Shown one piece after another: positions 34,263-45,579 of a stretch of 64,000 nt of DNA. Numbering within the stretch: position 1 is the first letter of the stretch; every line of letters begins with the position of its first letter. The notes under the pieces were generated by a model. It was given only the letters and a program-made list of their open reading frames with translations. It was not told where the DNA came from and did no database searches. Source of the DNA: Mucor racemosus (taxonomy: Eukaryota; Mucoromycota; Mucoromycetes; Mucorales; Mucoraceae); NCBI GenBank assembly GCA_027405735.1, contig JAPEHQ010000005.1:992001-1056000 (forward strand), written 5' to 3'. The position numbers and the translations under genes were made by a program.

Positions 34263-35949
34263 CGTTTCTCACGTTTCGTCTTTGCACTTTCTTTTTCTAC
34301 GGCCACAGGAGTAGTAGTAGTTGGAGTTTCTCCTTCTATGGTTTCTATTTCTATATTATTTGGTTCGTCGGCAATGGACGGGCCAGCTCTATTATTTCCC
34401 TTTCTACGTCTCCTCGATTTCTCTTCTTCTAATGCTGCAGCCAGCATGGACATTTCGTCCATGTCTTCAGGAACAGCCTCTTCATCAAATCCCCAATTTG
34501 GTGCCATCTTGCTCTTATTCTTCTTCTTTTTCTTTTTATTATTTGATGATACTTCTATCACCTCCTCCTCTTCTTCTTCTTGAAGATCTAGTCCGTCTAG
34601 TTGTGCTGATATCTCTTTATCATCTTCCTCAACAGGTATACCACCATCTAAATCATCTATAGGTGTTGCAGTTCCAAAATCGAAATTTTCCTCATCTGCC
34701 AGCATTTCTTTTCGCAAAATCTCAACGTTGTCAATATGTCGTTTACTGTTTTCATGGCTAGTAAATTGCTTTTCACTTTTATAGCCTTTATCGCACACGA
34801 CACAATAAAACTCATTGACTTCTTCCTCTTTTTCTTCCTCATCATCCAATTCACTGTCAATTTCATTTTCAACCTTTGCCCATTCAGGTGTCTGATAATC
34901 GGAAACTTTGGCTTGTAATTCTTGCTTTTCTCTTTGTATACGAGCTTTTTGTTCAGCAGCAACAGCCTCCTTTCTCTTTTGCTCTTCTACTAAATAAGCC
35001 TTCACACGAGGATCTCTCTTTCTAACAAATTCTGCAAGACTCTAAAAAACCAATTTTAATCATTGATCTGTCAAAATCATGACAATAACTTACTCGCACA
35101 GTATCATTATATTCCTTTCTACCGGTATCTCTAGCTTTTTTATTTTCTTTTTCCATTTGTCTACGAACAAAACGACTAGGTGCATCAGATAATTTCCATT
35201 TATCCATCCAAATAAAAGATTTTGTTGATGTGAAATTTGACCAAGCACCATAAAAGTCTCTAACGTAAGCACCGTAGCCTAAGTAACCATCGTTATCAGC
35301 AAAAGGTGTACTGGCGTTGCCAAATGATGGATATGAAGTAGCTGAGTGAACATCGTCGTCGTTTTCAGGTGGATTGTTTCGGAATGCCTCTTCTTCTTCA
35401 TTAGCAAGTTTTTGAAATAAATTACGATATACATTATAGAATCCCTAAATTCATGCAAAAATGAGTATTTGAGAATTGTAAATCGAGTAGCATCGAGTGT
35501 TACCTTTAGTGTATCTTCATAGCCTTTGAATTCAGATACACTGAAATAAGGCATTAAATCTTCAGCAGTTGTACCTGCACTGCTATCCTTGTGCTTATTG
35601 TCAGTGCCTCTCAAAATGGAATCTCGATGTCCATCATACCTAAACAGTTTCAATAAAGGTTTAACAATAAGAAATCATTGAATCTATCCAATTTTACCAT
35701 GCTCTTTCTTGAGGGTCTGATAATACCTCATAAGCTTCTTGAATCAATGAGAATCTGTCAGTAGCTTCTTGAATTCTATCGCCATTTTTATCTAAATGAA
35801 ATGTCAATGCACATAATCATAATGGTTGCTATGGCAACAGGTTACATACCGGGATGCCAAACTAAAGCTTGCTTTCTGTAAGCTTTTTTAATATCTAAAC
35901 TAGTTGCTTGACGCTCGATATCGAGCAAATCATAATAACAAATACGCAT
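34250..35949 (-). CDS. JJJ1: J-domain protein Jjj1/DNAJC21, C-terminus cut off by retrotransposon
   Basis: A co-chaperone of cytosolic Hsp70 that releases shuttling factors from pre-60S ribosomal particles (known for yeast Jjj1). Exons 35949-35850, 35791-35698, 35639-35504, 35444-35094 and 35041-34250 join in phase. The protein starts with a J domain ([20 protein letters not shown], then the HPDKN motif split by intron 1, [18 protein letters not shown]), then FYNVYRNLF and [39 protein letters not shown], and a U1-like C2H2 finger [18 protein letters not shown]. Host coding ends at 34263; the frame then reads three LTR codons (VLN) to a stop. The second, C-terminal finger is at 27589-27830. 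About 486 of an inferred ~545 residues remain. It diverges from ITFG1 over 164 bp. Confidence 0.93.
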
Positions 35950-36113
35950 TTTTGATTAATAAGAAAAGCTTTTTTTGTTTTGTTTTACATTTTACAAAGT
36001 GTACATATCCTTTTTAACACAAGCCAGACAGTCACTGGGATGAATGTAAATGAAAGCGTACTTCCATTTCAAGTGAATTGCCAAGAAGTTTACCTCTTTT
36101 ATTAACATTAAGT

Positions 36114-38415
36114 ATGAAAATATCAACAATATCTTGGCTAATAGCCAATATTTTACCAGCAGCAACGATTGCACAGACATTTCAATATGGTTCGAGGTTC
36201 CCAAAAGATAAGCTGTACAATCTGGAACCAGATACTGTCGGTCTCGAGGACATAGATGGTACTGTTGCTGCATTTGGTGATTTTAATGGAGATAAATTGT
36301 GAGTTTTTCATAATGGCTCATGTATAACGAAACTAATAATCGTATGCAATAACATTTAGCACAGATTTATTTGTCTTGAGTTCAGATCAAACATCCGTTT
36401 CGGTATATCTATGGGATCATGGTATATTTTCTTGAATTAAGCATAAATGAATAATATCTAATTTTCCATGTTTTATGTAGTGGGATTCACTTTCAAAGGC
36501 TTATCAAAATCGAAAACGATACAACCAGGATTTATTATCACAAATGTCGTACCCGGAGACTATAATTATGATGGAAAATTAGATGTTCTTTTAATGGGAG
36601 AACAAAACCCTGATAAAAACCCAACAAATGAAATAAAAATGCAAATATACCTCGGCAATGGCAACGATACATTTGGTATGATTTCTAAGATTTCCATACC
36701 ATACACTTGTATATCTAACATTGTTTAAACAGAAACAGAGACGATCAAGTTACCATCAGCACACAATGCATTACCAATCGTCTTGGATGTCAACGGTGAT
36801 ATGAAGACTGATATTTTAGGATATTCATTAGAAACAAAAGAACTTAGTCTATGGATAAATGAAGCCCTAAGTGAATCAAATGATACCAGCACAATGTTCA
36901 ATGTGTGAGTAATAACTGATGAATGTGAAAATGCAGATACTAATTTAAATATATGCATAGAACATCCGCATTTCCTATTTTCGATAAATCGTTAACAGAT
37001 CGTTGTACATGGGCAAACCCCCATTCTAATGCATTCGTTGATTTGGATGGTGATTGTTTGGCAGATCTTGTTTTTGTTTGTTCCAAATCAAGTGGCTCAA
37101 AGTCAATACAAATATGGTCAAATCGTCGGGATCAAGGCTTCACATTATCACTCGAGGCAGATTTACCTGCTGGAGCAGGCCCATTAAGCTTTGCAGATAT
37201 TGATGGCGATGGATCTATTGATATTATATTTCCTGTATGTCACAATAAGGTCTGTAGTATCCATGTAGTTTACAACCAACAAATAGGTCTTTGCAGTAAA
37301 ACACAAGAAATATCGACTACATGTCGAAATGCACAACAATTATGTGTAGCAGATCCTAATTTCACATTTGATTTCACTAAACCAAATACTCAAAATTATG
37401 TTGTTTTCGATATCGATACTCTTTTGGGTGATAACGAATATATTTTGACCGAGGATTCCAATTTTAGAGGTCAATTACCTGTTCCAGTGCATACAGGTGA
37501 TTATAATCTAGACGGATATCCTGATTTATTGGTAACTACCAATGAACGAGTCTTGTTATTGGAATCAATCTTATGTGATGCTTCTTTATGTTCAAGCAGT
37601 GCTCAATCAGCAAGTAAAAGAACATTTACAGCTGTTACTACAGGTGCTGATATTCTAAACAAAATGTCTAATCCAACTCAAGCGGCCTTTTTTGATATTG
37701 ATGAGGATGTAAGTAAAGCAAATCAATTGAGATATGTATATGCTGACTTCTTTATAGGGTTCGCTTGATATTCTAGTTCTACAAAATTCACAAAAGAATT
37801 CTGATGCTAAAAGAACACCAAATTTTGTAATTAACAATTTTTTTAATGATGCTTTCTTTTTGAAAGGATTAGGTAGTATTATTGTGCTATTATATAATGA
37901 TGAACGACTAATAAAATCATATAGTTTCCAATGGAGTTGCTGATTTAGAAGCATACGGTGTAAGTTATCCTGGTGCCTCATTGAAATTTACTGTATTGGA
38001 TACTGCAGGTGTTAAAAGATCACATCAAATATCTCAATTATCTCAATCTGGTTATTTATCATTACAGACACCTTATTGTTTATTTGGTCTTGGTAGAACA
38101 AATAACTATGTAGAAGAAATGTTTGCTGGTGTTTCTCGCCATCAAGAAAAGAATTACTTTTTCTATGAAGGTGTTATTCCTAATTCGCAACTTGTATTCT
38201 TACCTTATCAACCTGAAAATGTACAAGACAGTTCTTCATGGAAAGTCGAATTATACATTAAACCCGCTGATTATGTACCTTGGGTTTTGGCTGTATTGAT
38301 AGGTGCTTCCATTATATTAGCTATTGTTGTTGTGGTGCTTCGTACACTTGAAAAGAAAGAAGATGAAATGGAAAGAAGAAAAGCACTTCATATTATTAAT
38401 TTCGATGCTTTATAA
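36114..38415 (+). CDS. ITFG1: ITFG1/TIP-like FG-GAP membrane protein
   Basis: Homologue of the T-cell immunomodulatory protein family, type I membrane proteins with integrin-alpha-like FG-GAP repeats; their fungal function is not settled. Exons 36114-36298, 36360-36421, 36481-36675, 36733-36904, 36961-37708, 37758-37872 and 37925-38415 total 1,968 nt, 655 residues. A signal peptide follows the ATG (MKISTISWLIANILPAATIA). Ca-binding-like repeats are visible: AAFGDFNGDKLTDLFVL, GDYNYDGKLDVLLMG, VLDVNGDMKTDILGY, FVDLDGDCLADLVFV, FADIDGDGSIDIIFP and GDYNLDGYPDLLVT. One membrane helix (WVLAVLIGASIILAIVVVVL) precedes a short charged tail ending NFDAL, like the family's F-H-F-D-A-M end. The frame is open upstream to a TTG at 36078, but the ATG at 36114 is the first. 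Confidence 0.92.
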
Positions 38416-38468
38416 ATAAAATGTATATATATATATTATAAGATCTATAGTGAATTTATTGTTACAAT

Positions 38469-39698
38469 CTAAGTAAATACAGAAGCATCTTCAAAGAGGA
38501 CTCTAGGTCGAAGTGGCCATTGATCAAATTTAGTAGCAACTTCATCTAATTGAACTGCTGTCATTTCTCCAATAAGGATATTAGGATCAAATGAAAGTCT
38601 ACCAAGGATAATATCGGCACCAGGCCCTAAAGTTCTGCAAAAAAAAATAAAAAAAATAAAGAATTAGTTATTTGCAATGATCCCTCATTGATTGAAACAC
38701 TTACTTAACCATATGAGTTAATGGTTGTTTTTGCATAACGAATAAATGTTTCAATACATATTCGAAAACATCCCATTGAGCTAGTAAATATATTAGATAT
38801 TTATCATTTCTTCCTTGATTGGAATTCACTTACATTTGATTTTGCTTTCAGCAAAAGGGACAATATGAAGTAGATGGTATTTACCCTATTCAATGAATTA
38901 ATATAATTGTGCATATTTGCTTTTGTAAATACTTTACATTAGGATACATGTCTTCAGGCTCTGTGGAACAAATTAATTTCACATCAGCACATGCTTCAGC
39001 AATGACACTCATTTTACAACGGATATGGTTTTTCGGTGGTGCAACGAATTTCTACGTTTCATAAATTAAATTCTTATGAAAATGACAATCATTCCTATTT
39101 ATCTTACATGGTATAAAGTATCTGTCATCCAAAATGCCATTTGAATACGACCTAATGTATGTAAAGCCATTTTATTTGCTACACATGTCGCAAATTGAGC
39201 TAAAAGTTGTTCTCCTCGACTGCCTTTGGGAAGAGTTCCAGTAAATAAAATATCTGGATGTACATTTGACCAGTCTTTGTTTTCTAATGATCCCAAATAT
39301 TCAGGTTGTTTCAAATCCAAGTATGTCTCCCATTCATATCCATCTTTTTTCAAAACTTCCACTACACCATTTGATGCTTCACTCAACCCCTTTTATTTTT
39401 TTTTATAAATATATAAATCTATGAAATATACATTTTACTTACTGTCATCCATTTATTGTATGCAGGTACAGGTTCTAATGCGAGAATTCTTTTGAAACCA
39501 TTATCTTTTAATACCGAAGTCCATGCACCGAGTCCTAAATTCTCCATTGTCAAAAATTAACTCTTTTCTATTCTAGTAACATTTACATACCTGGATATAT
39601 TTCCACCGCTGTCATATTTTCTACATTTCCAAGATTCAATTGTTGAAAACCGAGAGCTATACGAATACAAAAGATTATTTTTAAATGACAAGGTATTG

Positions 39699-39737
<39 letters not shown>

Positions 39738-39872
39738 ATATAAATTACCTGCGATTGATGGATTTCCAATGGTTGACCTCGGTGCAGTTGAATTTCTATG
39801 TCTAAACCCTTTCGACCATTCAACAAGAGTAGGAAATTTGTTGGAGTACGATATTAATCTTGATTTACTCAT
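38469..39872 (-). CDS. MTF1: Mitochondrial transcription factor Mtf1 (mtTFB), rRNA-dimethylase-like
   Basis: Initiation factor for the mitochondrial RNA polymerase, derived from the KsgA/Dim1 rRNA adenine dimethylases. Eight exons (39872-39749, 39656-39591, 39534-39443, 39389-39108, 39051-38938, 38885-38834, 38780-38705, 38634-38469) join in phase to 323 residues, near the usual 340. Visible are NPSIA, then motif I VEIYPGLGAWTSVL (the family YPGxG in place of GxGxG), acidic motif II ILALEPVPAY, motif IV region DILFTGTLPKGSRGEQL instead of the catalytic N-L-P-Y of true methylases, and CVANKMALHTLGRIQMAFWM matching the Mtf1 N..L..xGRVKM block. Loss of NLPY suggests no methylation activity. The first intron holds a ~35-nt A/T homopolymer. 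Its stop is 53 bp from the convergent ITFG1 stop. Confidence 0.85.
39700..39735. repeat. Long A homopolymer in MTF1 intron 1
   Basis: About 35 consecutive A on the plus strand (T on the coding strand) lie inside the first MTF1 intron, just upstream of its acceptor. The run should be length-variable between strains. Confidence 0.8.
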
Positions 39873-40737
39873 CTATGTAATAAAATTATTGTATATTAGG
39901 GGAAAAGAAGTGAGTTGAACGGAGACCCTTGACAGCCCTGCTCCGCTTGTGGAAGATCCATCGAAACATGAGCACCAGTCACGATATGCTTTATGTTTGT
40001 TGTCAAGAGGAGATCAACAATCCATTAATCTCACCTGAACTGCTTGCAAATACATCGGGAAAGAAAGTGTCAAGATTTTATTGTACAAAAGTAAAAATAT
40101 TCTCGAATTTTTTGTTGAAATACCTCACCATGTTTGAGTTTTATGCGTTCCCCTGACTAAAGGTTGACTTTGAGGGGGGAAATAAGCAATGCCGATCTAA
40201 ATTTTTGTTTTTTTTTTCTTTACTAAATATATTTTCTGCTTGGACTAATAGTAGACTATACTAAACAAAAGAGGCGCGGTTACCATTTGTGATAAGGATC
40301 TAATTATATGATTGATATGCAGCTTTTGTATAAAACAATCGCCAAGCTTTAACAAAGCAAAAAAAAAAATGGCTGATATTGGCATTAGTTGATATGACGT
40401 TTAAATTATAGCATTGAATAAAGCTTCAGAAAGGCGAGATTGCTAAGTAAAGTCTCTTGCCACATACAATTTTCGAGTTTCAGTCTATCATGAGAATCTT
40501 TAAAGGATTTTATTTTATCCTAAGATCAATTTTGTTTAGTATTTAACTCTATCAAATTGGTATAAAACATGAATAGTTTATTTAAATATTTTTAGTACTT
40601 TGTTTTTATAGATGGCAGCTTACTTTTATAAGAGCTTTTTTATATTTTGAAGGCATGATTTTGCAGCAAAATAAAATTCAAATGCCGCTTTTGGTTTGAT
40701 CGCAAGTTAGGATGGTACTTTTTCAAGCTTTCGCTAA
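39873..40737. other. Region upstream of MTF1, no gene recognised
   Basis: The plus-strand frame 39929-40156 has no recognisable family character. The rest is AT-rich. Promoter elements of MTF1 are expected in the first few hundred bases but none stands out. Confidence 0.4.
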
Positions 40738-40774
40738 CACCGGACATAAAAGGACCGCCGGACAAAGTCCGGTG
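40738..40774. repeat. CCGGAC palindromic cluster
   Basis: Within 37 bp the sequence CACCGGAC is followed by CCGGACAAAGTCCGG and closes GTCCGGTG, so the outer CACCGGAC/GTCCGGTG and the inner 6-bp CCGGAC/GTCCGG are nested inverted repeats. It lies just outside the left arm at 40788. Confidence 0.6.
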
Positions 40775-40787
40775 ATTATGTAATAAA

Positions 40788-42133
40788 TATGGTATATTTT
40801 TATAATTTATTTTTCCTTCAAATTAAGTATCACAATAATATTACATTTATAATAAAGTTAATGCTACTAACTAGCTGTTATTTATAGAAATAAATAATGA
40901 TTAGTTTTAGCTGTTTATCGTTAATATGTGTAGTATAAAAATCCTTGAAAAAAGAAGTGCCATAATTTCTAACGTCGGGGAAAAATCAGCAGGTACCTAA
41001 AAATCAGGCACTCAAATGGATGGCCGCCAACAGATGTTATAATCCACTTTATTCATCTTAATTTTGGCATCAGTTTACATACGCTCTCATGACGAGGACA
41101 GTGTTTATGGCCCCAATGAAACGGAATCTACAGTTACTTGGTTCAAAAACCAGTTTCCCGACGGATTCGGTATAGAATTGTCCAGCACATATTTTGATAT
41201 GTTATTGCGCGAACATTTTTATTTGAATTGAATATTGGTTGGTAATTAGAGGCTCTTAAGAGCAAGAATGAAGGACAGCTATGAAAGTGTATACAAGCGC
41301 TGCCTCGGTTAGGTTGTGTGCATTTTTTTTTCTGTGGATAATGGCAAACAATATACGGCATTTGACATTGATGTTGGACCAAAAACAATTGAAAATTAAT
41401 CAAAGGTCGAATGTGCCATATATGCAACAAATCTATGACTAGAAAAACTTGTAACATTAAAGTTACCTTCACTTTTAGAGGCTATATTTGCTTTGCCAAA
41501 AATACAGGCTTTCGTTCTTATCAAGTTATGGTGACAACAATAACGCAATCACTTTCCTGTCCTTCATCAAAAATCTGGTGCCCAACACGGCCAATAAGTA
41601 AAGAGACGATTAAAAGTTCTTTTGATAGCGCAAAACATCAATCACAGCCATTGGGTAACCGTTGATTTAAAAAGACACGCCCAAGTTAAATGATTTGTGA
41701 TCAATGTTCAACATGGTAATTGCCTACAGATGATACTCATCGATGAATCTATTAATCCAGGGTTGACCCACGCTGATATTTCTTTCTTTCTTATAAATAA
41801 AGTTGCCTCAAGAAGTGTATCTATTTTTTTCTCACTTTTCACATAGTTTTATCACATATACAATGGGGTTTTAACGGGCATATAATAGCAATATGGAATA
41901 CCATATTTTTTTTAAGGTATCTGAATTTTTCCCGACGCTCGAAATTATGGCATACAATTCTTTTTTAAAGGATTTTCATACTACACATATTAACGATAAA
42001 CAGCCAAAACCATTTACTATTTATTTATATACGCAATAGCTAGTTTGTAGCATTATTTTTTGTTATAAATGCTATACTATTATGATATTTAATTTGAGGA
42101 ATATCATAAATCATAAAGAAAGTACCATATTTT
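40788..42133. mobile_element. Putative DNA element with ~215-bp imperfect inverted arms
   Basis: The segments 40788-41003 and 41912-42133 are imperfect inverted copies; both contain CTGTTTATCGTTAATATGTG, with TAGTATAAAAATCC versus TAGTATGAAAATCC after it, and ACGTCGGGGAAAAATC versus GCGTCGGGAAAAATTC near the inner ends. They enclose about 0.9 kb with only broken frames (for example 41411-41665, rich in Cys and Thr, no recognised domain). No clear target duplication was found, so borders are approximate and the class is unknown. Confidence 0.5.
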
Positions 42134-44060
42134 TACCCTGACTCTTCTAAATAAAAATAGACAATAAGATGTGGAATAGTGCGAATCGGTTTTGCTATTG
42201 TTATTTCCTCTGCCTTGAATCAATGTAAGGTGTAATCCTACATTTTTAACGCAGATAAAAGCCTTTGTATATAAATACTGTAGCATAGAGATTAATCTCA
42301 TTTCTTGGAAAAAGTATATACTGAATTCATTGCTACTCTTAATCTGTGATTTCGCGCTTTTCTGGTACCTGAATGGAGTTAAGTTTGGCCTACACGCCGA
42401 AACTCCCTCCCCCATTTCTTCACGCCATAACGAAATAATATCGCTTTCTATACCTGAAAACATATGTAAAACCAAAGATACTTTGATATAATGCACTCTA
42501 CTTGTCGCTATGATAATAAATTTCGCCAAATACTCTTTCGTATTATTATTGTACGTAGTACATAAATTTCAAAATCATGCAACCTCCCCAAACCTTCTTA
42601 TCTTTCTGTCGTATTTATGCATTCTTTCGTTACAACCAATCATTCGAGTTGACTTTTCATGTGTTCAAACAAGGGAAAAGCTGTTGACTAGCACATAATA
42701 CAGCTTTGTAGATAAATAACGTTATTCCGCTCCTCGTGCAAGTGTATTTCAGGCATCAACTATATAGTGAAAGAACTATTAAATGACATTATCTATAATT
42801 TGAAGCGATTGTTTACTTACTTGTTATTTATACATATAACCAAGTAGTACGGATTGAAACAGTAAACTCGAGACAAAAAAAAAACGCAATAAAATGCGAA
42901 ATAGTAATATCGTAATTTATAGTTCCTCTGGTTTCGCACTAATCCTTATTTCAAATAAGCTTCTTTCATTAAAAACATGATTTATGTGTGCTCTTGTTGG
43001 TTTGTTTAACCGTTTACAATCTAAAAAAAGACGCCATTATGCTTTTTATATAAAAGAAAATCAGCGAGTCATTTGTTTGTATATATGCAATAAACTTTTA
43101 GTGCGACCAGTGTCATGTACAAGAAGGTCATCGGCTATGCTTTCAATTTGGAAAACAATTTTTTTCTTAGATAGTTTAGGGTTTTTAACATTTATGGTAA
43201 ATGAAATCTAGGCAGTTCCCAGATATGTCCTGCCTATATACGCGATTTTACTTGAGAATTACGGGTAAATGGTATATGTATACGTGTATATATAGGATTG
43301 AATTCGTACAAAAAGTATTGTGTAATGTAAATATGCGCATTTGATTGGTTGACTGTAGTGATAATAATAATAAGCTTAATTTAACCAAGCATTAGTTTCT
43401 TAGTATTAAACTGCCAAGATTTGCATATTTGAGTACTGTCAAACTAAAAATAAACTTGAAATTTCAATAATTTATTGATTTATTTAACTGTTTCATCTTG
43501 AATCTTAAAAGATAACAAAATAAAAAGCTTAGCGTCTTTAAAGAGTGAGGTTAAGTAATTTAGTAAAAACGAATGTTGAATTAAAATAAACTTTCTAATG
43601 TAATATAAATTACCTTTCTAGTGAGTTACGGCGATGATGAACTGTGGCGGTTTCAATCCCAATAAAAGCGGCACACTAAATAATTAGAAAACAGGTACGG
43701 GAATTGACCCGAGCTAATAACATCATATCTTCTAACGCCAAATCCATTTGCATTAAATCTAGTCTTTTATAAACAAAGGCGTTTTAATGTAATACAAGTA
43801 TTATGAAAAGAGCCACACTTTAAATCTTTAATAAAGAGAGAGAGAGAAATAAACAACATCAATGCAGTTAAGTCTTTGATTTAGTAAACAAACCTATTTT
43901 ATTTATTGATGGGGTCCTTTCACTGTTTTATACATTTGCATGCACGTGAACAAGACTCTTTCTTCTATTTTTTAACCTTCTCGATAAACGGCGCTAAAGC
44001 TTATTATGGTAATCATCGGGATCAAAAGCTTTCTTGTCAATATTTGCAGGAGAAAAAGTA
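42134..44060. other. Gene-free AT-rich region
   Basis: No protein gene is supported. A GAGAGAGAGA run lies near 43837 and a tRNA-like relic at about 43640-43770. The minus-strand frame at 42104-42529 looks non-coding. Confidence 0.4.
43640..43770 (-). pseudogene. tRNA-like relic (class II, Leu/Ser-like)
   Basis: On the minus strand a D-arm-like AATGGATTTGGCGTTAG is followed by TTATTAGCTCGGGTCAATTCCCG, which resembles the variable arm and T arm (GGTTCAATTCC, here lacking one T) of eukaryotic tRNA-Leu/Ser. The anticodon stem does not pair and the acceptor halves do not match, so it is at best a decayed gene. This is a weak call. Confidence 0.25.
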
Positions 44061-44068
44061 TATAAATA
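44061..44068 (+). promoter_or_regulatory. TATA box of the C2/CBM gene
   Basis: TATAAATA sits 31 bp before the first ATG (44092) and 67 bp before the second (44128). Because transcription usually starts about 30 bp or more after TATA, the second ATG may be the used one. Confidence 0.6.
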
Positions 44069-44091
44069 CCTCGTAAAAAAGCAATTCTTGT

Positions 44092-45189
44092 ATGCATTCA
44101 ATTACAAAAAAATCTTTGTTAATCAATATGCTCCACCACTCATCATCTTCTTCTTACAGTAAGACTACTATCTCTTCTACTCACAGCCACTCTGCTGCTT
44201 CCCTCACTATTCATGTTAGCTCTGCTACTGAATTGGTTTCTGCTCAAACTTTCGGTAAGCAAGATCCCTATCTCCAATTCTCTTTGAATTTCGAAGAGAA
44301 GGACACTTTCCTCAAGACTTTCACTCACAAGAATGCTGGTGAGAATGCTACTTGGAACCAAACCTTCAATGTCACTTTGAACGGTGAATCTGATCTTTTC
44401 GTTGAAGTTCTTGATGAAGAGACTTCCGTTAATGAAGTCATTGGTTTTGCTGCCATTCCTATTAACCAAGTTGTTCATGCTCCTGGTGCTCACATGAATG
44501 GTCTCTTTGAAATCTATGACACCAAGGGTGAAAAGGCTGGTCTCCTCAACTTGCAATTAGCTGCCTCTGGTTTCCCCAACTCTGAAACTCCCAACTTTGA
44601 AGGTGAGCCCATTCGTGGTCAAAGTTACGTCCATGAAGGTCACTGTGCTCGTATGAAGTCTTCCAAGAAGAAGGCTACTGGTGTTGCTGTTGGTGGTGCC
44701 CTTCTTGGTGGTGCCCTTGCCATCGGTGCTGGTTTCCTCGGTAAGAAACTTTATGATAACCATAATGAACAACAAGCAGAAGAGCAACGTCAAGAAGAGG
44801 AACAACAACGTCTTAGAGAAGAGGAAGAGCAAAAGCGTAGACAAGAACGTGAAGAGTTCGATCAAGAAAAGGCCCGTTATGAACAAGAAAAGAGCGAATA
44901 TGAACGCGAGAAGAACAGCCACCACAATGATAATGACAACAAAGAACAACATGGTCGTCGTCATGAGCATGGTGGTGAGGAATGCGATGGTGATCATGGT
45001 CATCATCACCGTCGTCGTGACAGCAGCAGCTCTGATGAAGGTGATGCCAAGAAGTGGAATCCTGTTGGTACTTATGCCCCTGGTGACAGAGTCAAGTATC
45101 ACAACCAAGTCTACATGTGTCTTCAAGGCCACACCTCCAACCCTACCTGGCAACCTGGAGTTGCTCACTCTCTCTGGCAAGCCGAGTAA
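44092..45189 (+). CDS. C2 domain / coiled-coil / CBM5-12 fusion protein
   Basis: Single-exon gene, 365 residues from the first ATG or 353 from 44128, which fits the TATA box better. An N-terminal C2 domain (about 37-160) shows SLTIHVSSATELVSAQTFGKQDPYLQF and NATWNQTFNVTL with FVEVLDEE, the Ca-binding loop region. Then come a Gly-zipper-like stretch GVAVGGALLGGALAIGAGFLG (about 199-219), a charged coiled coil rich in EQRQEEE and REEFDQEKARYEQEK (about 225-275), a His/Asp-rich linker, and a C-terminal CBM5/12-type module (KWNPVGTYAPGDRVKYHNQVYMC.., Trp 322, ending SLWQ). No signal peptide is seen although CBM5/12 modules normally bind extracellular chitin. Codon use is strongly biased to C-ending codons (AAG, TTC, CTC, GGT), suggesting high expression. 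The role is unknown. Confidence 0.8.
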   Translation: MHSITKKSLLINMLHHSSSSSYSKTTISSTHSHSAASLTIHVSSATELVSAQTFGKQDPYLQFSLNFEEKDTFLKTFTHKNAGENATWNQTFNVTLNGESDLFVEVLDEETSVNEVIGFAAIPINQVVHAPGAHMNGLFEIYDTKGEKAGLLNLQLAASGFPNSETPNFEGEPIRGQSYVHEGHCARMKSSKKKATGVAVGGALLGGALAIGAGFLGKKLYDNHNEQQAEEQRQEEEQQRLREEEEQKRRQEREEFDQEKARYEQEKSEYEREKNSHHNDNDNKEQHGRRHEHGGEECDGDHGHHHRRRDSSSSDEGDAKKWNPVGTYAPGDRVKYHNQVYMCLQGHTSNPTWQPGVAHSLWQAE

Positions 45190-45579
45190 ATCTTGTACAA
45201 AACTGTATAATTCCCTTCCCTTTGTATTCTTTATATAACACCATAGCATTTATTGCCGTGTAAAAAAAAAAGGACAACCGATATCACAGTTACCATCCAT
45301 CTTGTATACCATTTTCTAATCTTCCTAAAAAAAAATTATGTGCCTGTGATTAATTTCAATAAAAAAGATCTTCCTTTTTTGTGTAAAAATAACTTCATTA
45401 TTGTATTTTTGATTAATTGCTCATTGACCTATACTAACTGAATTTGTAAATATAGTTGATTATATAGTGCTTCCACTTAATTTACTGAATGCTTGAAAAC
45501 ACCGCCCACTTTTTAGAACAAATGTTTGAAGTTTATATCTGTATCTTCCAAACATAAATTTTCTAAATATTAAATTTTC
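45190..45579. other. 3' flank of the C2/CBM gene
   Basis: The short frame 45253-45441 has no recognisable character. AATAAA occurs near 45359. Repeat B begins at about 45580. Confidence 0.4.

Noticed and set aside
36078..36113. Upstream start of the ITFG1 gene
   Set aside because: The codon at 36078 is TTG; the first ATG in frame is at 36114 and begins a good signal peptide.
41143..41665. Transposase inside the inverted-arm element
   Set aside because: The open frames there show no DDE motifs or DNA-binding domain I can recognise.
44143..45249. Long minus-strand and alternate-frame ORFs over the C2/CBM gene
   Set aside because: They result from the biased codon use of the real gene on the plus strand; no start context or domain.
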